From assembly GCF_003002955.1 (NCBI RefSeq), contig NZ_PVTJ01000006.1, forward strand, positions 248,001-312,000: 64,000 bases of DNA, given 5' to 3'. Below are positions 61,753 through 64,000 of the stretch, one piece after another; within the stretch, counting starts at the first letter, position 1, and the number at the start of each line of letters is the position of its first letter. Source of the DNA: Glycomyces artemisiae (GTDB lineage: Bacteria > Actinomycetota > Actinomycetes > Mycobacteriales > Micromonosporaceae). The notes under the pieces are model-generated. The model was not told where the DNA came from. It saw only the letters and a program-made list of their open reading frames with translations, and made no database searches. The translations under genes and the position numbers were made by a program.

Positions 61753-62610
61753 TCAGACCCGCAGGGACCGGCCCCCGTCGACCACGAGCGTCTGCCCGGT
61801 GACGTACGAGGCCGAAGGCGCGCAGAAGAACACGGCCGCGGCCGCGACCTCCTCGGGGGTTCCCGGGCGGCCCATCGGGCCGTCGAGGCCCTGCTGGAGC
61901 TCGGGCACGGTGGACGAGCCGGTGCGGACCAGGCCCGGCGCGATGGCGTTGACGGTGACGCCGTCGGCGACCACCTCGGTGGCGAGGGCCTTCGTCAGGC
62001 CCGTGACCCCGGCCTTCGCGGCCGCGTAGGCGGCCTCGGCGGGGACGGCGTTGACGACGCCGGCGGTGGCGGCGACGTTCACGATGCGGCCCCAGCCGCG
62101 CTCGGCCATGGGCTGCACGAACGCCCGCGACACCAGGAACGCCGTGTCGAGGTTCCGCGACAGCTCCGAGCGCCAGTCCTCATAGGACAGCTGGGCGACG
62201 GGCTTCACGACCGCCGGGTCCGACTTCGACGTCAGCCCCGCGTTGTTGATCACGATGTCCACCTCGCCGACCGCGTCCACGACGGCGTCGGCCAGACCCC
62301 CGACCTCCGCCTCGTCGGTCAGGTCCGCGACGAAGCCGACCGCGTCGATCTCCCCCGCCCGCTCGTGGATCCGCTTCGTCGTCGACACGATCGCGACCGT
62401 CGCGCCCGCCAGCCGCAGCCGCGTCGCGATCGCCATCCCGATCCCGTCGGGCGCACCGGCGCCGGTGACCAGCGCGATCTTCCCTGCGAGCGAATCGAGC
62501 TGCTGGAGCCGCCCGAGCTCCGTCAACGGGCCCTGACCCGCGGAAGGCAGGTCGATCACCTCGGCGAGGCCGTCTTCGAAAGCGTCGCGGCTCGATCGCG
62601 GTTCAGTCAT
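61753..62610 (-). CDS. Short-chain dehydrogenase/reductase
   Basis: A 285-residue classical SDR with an N-terminal addition of about 40 residues. The cofactor motif is TGAGAPDGIGMA (two extra residues in the glycine loop). NNAG is present, and Tyr-Lys is in YAAAKAGVTGLTKALA. The usual catalytic Ser region is NVAATAG, with Ala or Thr at the Ser place, depending on alignment. It ends with SYVTGQTLVVDGGRSL, like FabG-type enzymes. The substrate is unknown. Confidence 0.87.
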   Translation of the reverse strand: MTEPRSSRDAFEDGLAEVIDLPSAGQGPLTELGRLQQLDSLAGKIALVTGAGAPDGIGMAIATRLRLAGATVAIVSTTKRIHERAGEIDAVGFVADLTDEAEVGGLADAVVDAVGEVDIVINNAGLTSKSDPAVVKPVAQLSYEDWRSELSRNLDTAFLVSRAFVQPMAERGWGRIVNVAATAGVVNAVPAEAAYAAAKAGVTGLTKALATEVVADGVTVNAIAPGLVRTGSSTVPELQQGLDGPMGRPGTPEEVAAAAVFFCAPSASYVTGQTLVVDGGRSLRV

Positions 62611-62738
62611 GCGGGCAGTGTCTCACGGGGCCCCGACCAAACGCACCACCGCCGGGCCGAACAGCGCGAAACCGCCACCATCAGGGCGTACCACCGGGGT
62701 CGGCACGGGCGCCTCCCGCGGCGTGGGACCATCGGGGC

Positions 62739-63329
62739 ATGGAGCCGAACCTTGGCCCGGTCCTGACGGCGCTGGCGCGCAGCGCGGTCGCGACCTCCTT
62801 CGGCCCGCGCCCGCCCGGCGCGGCCGAACTGCTCGCCGACGCACCGACCGCGCTCGGCGAGCGGGCCGCGACGTTCGTCACCTTGGAGCGGGAAGGCGTG
62901 CTCCGCGGCTGCATCGGCACCCTCATCGCCGTGCGGCCCTTGGGATTCGACGTGGTCCGCAACGCGCGCCTCGCCGCGAAGGACCCGCGCCTGCCCGCCG
63001 TCGCCGCAGAGGAGGTCCCCGGGCTCACCGTCAAGGTCTCGGTCCTGTCCCCGTCCGAACCGCTTGCGGCCCAGGACTTCCCGACGCTCCTCGACGACCT
63101 GCGGCCCGGCGTCGACGGCCTCGTGCTCAAGGACCTCGACGGACACCGCGCCACGTTCCTGCCGTCGGTGTGGGCGAACCAGCCCGACCCCGAGCGCTTC
63201 GTCGCCGCGCTGCTGCGCAAAGGCGGCTGGCCCCGCCGCATCTGGGACGGCGGCCTCCGCTCGGCCCCCTGGCCCAAGGGCCTGACGGCCGAGCGGTACG
63301 GGACCACGGACTACGTCGGCGCGCCCTAG
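62739..63329 (+). CDS. AMMECR1-domain protein
   Basis: A 196-residue protein. The AMMECR1 hallmark LRGCIGTL is at about residues 57-64, and the rest of the fold (DVVRNARLAAKDPRLPAV, TVKVSVLSPSEPL, GVDGLVLKDLDGHRATFLPSVW) follows the family order. The family is found in all domains of life. Its biochemical role is unknown; links to radical-SAM AmmeMemoRadiSam genes exist elsewhere, but none is nearby here. Confidence 0.92.
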   Translation: MEPNLGPVLTALARSAVATSFGPRPPGAAELLADAPTALGERAATFVTLEREGVLRGCIGTLIAVRPLGFDVVRNARLAAKDPRLPAVAAEEVPGLTVKVSVLSPSEPLAAQDFPTLLDDLRPGVDGLVLKDLDGHRATFLPSVWANQPDPERFVAALLRKGGWPRRIWDGGLRSAPWPKGLTAERYGTTDYVGAP

Positions 63330-63342
63330 CGGCGCAGACGGG

Positions 63343-64000
63343 CTACTCGGGCAGCACGACCAGGTTTCCCTCGGCGGTCTTGACCGCCGAACCGGACACC
63401 GAGACCGACACCGCGACGCCGCCCTCCACGACCACCTCGCCGTACAGCGACGACGGCCGCCCGACCTCCGCGCCCTGCGCGATCTCGTACGCGTGCACGC
63501 CGTCCCCCTCGATCAGGCCGACGTCAACCAGGTGCACGCCCAGCGCCACCGCGGCCGACCCCGTCGCCGGGTCCTCCCCCACGCCCACGTGGAACAGCCG
63601 CGCGTGGACGGCGGCGTGGTCGGCGTCGAAGCTGAACACGTACACCTTGTCGAGGTGCCCCGGCACGTCGACCGCCGCGGCCACGTCGCTCTCGGCGACC
63701 CGCACGAAATTGTGGTCGAGCCCGGCGCTGGCGTTCTTCGGGGTGCCGATGATCCGGTCGGGGTGCAGGCCGAGCGCCGCCGCGGCGGTCTCACGGTCGA
63801 TCTCGGGGCCGACGGCGATCGCGGTGGACGTGAGCTTCGCCGCGTCCCCGTCGACGGCGACGGTCATGAGGCCCGCGCCGCACTCCTGGACGACCCGGCC
63901 GTCCTTCGGCGCGACCCGCCCGGCGGCCGTGACGGCGACCGCGGCCCCGATCGTGGGGTGCCCGGCGAACGGCAGCTCCTCCGCAGGGGTGAAGATGCGG
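63343..64000 (-). CDS. PhzF-family isomerase-like protein, 5' end cut by window edge
   Basis: About 219 C-terminal residues are visible. PhzF motifs are clear: FTPAEELPFAGHPTIGAA near the window edge, and GVGEDPATGSAAVALGVHLV later. PhzF proteins are isomerases with a diaminopimelate-epimerase fold; most family members have no known substrate. The start lies beyond the window. It converges on the AMMECR1 gene with a 13-bp gap. The internal ATG at 63867 is not the start, since conserved motifs lie upstream. Confidence 0.92.
   Translation of the reverse strand, partial: RIFTPAEELPFAGHPTIGAAVAVTAAGRVAPKDGRVVQECGAGLMTVAVDGDAAKLTSTAIAVGPEIDRETAAAALGLHPDRIIGTPKNASAGLDHNFVRVAESDVAAAVDVPGHLDKVYVFSFDADHAAVHARLFHVGVGEDPATGSAAVALGVHLVDVGLIEGDGVHAYEIAQGAEVGRPSSLYGEVVVEGGVAVSVSVSGSAVKTAEGNLVVLPE

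Noticed and set aside
61753-62610. Missing catalytic Ser in the second SDR
   Set aside because: NVAATAG lacks Ser at the usual place, but alignment is shifted by one residue and Thr may serve; too uncertain to report as a finding.

Overview
The window is high-G+C actinobacterial chromosome. The support is the gene order gpsA - plsC - MutT1-type NUDIX - HU - leuD - leuC - IclR regulator (the arrangement known from mycobacteria and streptomycetes), an HU with a Lys/Ala-rich tail, ECF sigma factors, an ectoine operon and VKOR-type disulfide chemistry. The genus cannot be fixed from sequence alone; a filamentous soil actinomycete is a fair guess. Both ends cut genes: gpsA at the left edge and a phzF-family gene at the right edge.

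Left part (1-9.8 kb): phospholipid precursor genes (gpsA, plsC), two small proteins, a NUDIX protein whose C-terminal phosphatase domain has lost its catalytic histidine, an alditol oxidase, HU, leuCD with the divergent IclR-type regulator, a CHAD protein and a Phd/PIN toxin-antitoxin pair. Middle-left (9.8-21.9 kb): an amino-acid catabolism block. One leftward run, hpd-hutU-(M20 amidohydrolase)-hutF-hutI-hutH, joins the first step of homogentisate formation to the whole histidine pathway. A divergent AsnC/Lrp regulator starts beside it with a perfect 8+8 inverted repeat over its own start codon. Fumarylacetoacetase, an unknown conserved protein and homogentisate dioxygenase follow. No maleylacetoacetate isomerase and no canonical HutG are present, which makes the unknown protein and the M20 amidohydrolase of interest.

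Middle (22-40.4 kb): a two-gene cassette of a MIDAS (vWA) protein and a protein ending in a helix-turn-helix (possibly ARPP-2 type); MarR-MFS; AraC-SDR; a secreted metzincin operon; tRNA-Gln; a PadR unit with two tandem operators; a SigE-type sigma factor with a membrane partner; the ectABCD operon; mazG and a lipoprotein.

Accessory island (about 40.55-45.6 kb): this stretch has visibly lower G+C and different codon use from its surroundings. It carries a Crp/Fnr regulator, a class III cyclase-like protein, a large protein with a degenerate P-loop, and a membrane-anchored band-7-like protein, the last three overlapping by 4 bp each. Two 16-bp palindromes of Crp/Fnr geometry lie in front of the first two genes. 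The C-terminus of the cyclase-like protein and the N-terminus of the P-loop protein share a short I-x-G-D...A-x-R-D motif, as expected of homotypic signalling motifs in bacterial NLR/STAND-type immunity. This is the best candidate for an undescribed system here, and its function is inferred, not shown.

Right part (45.6-64 kb): an ECF41-type sigma factor with its oxidoreductase partner and a matching promoter, small membrane proteins, an SDR with an altered active site, mfd, a YdjM-like membrane protein, arylamine N-acetyltransferase, an rRNA methyltransferase, ppc, an APS kinase fused to a degenerate ATP sulfurylase domain, VKOR, another SDR, AMMECR1 and phzF.
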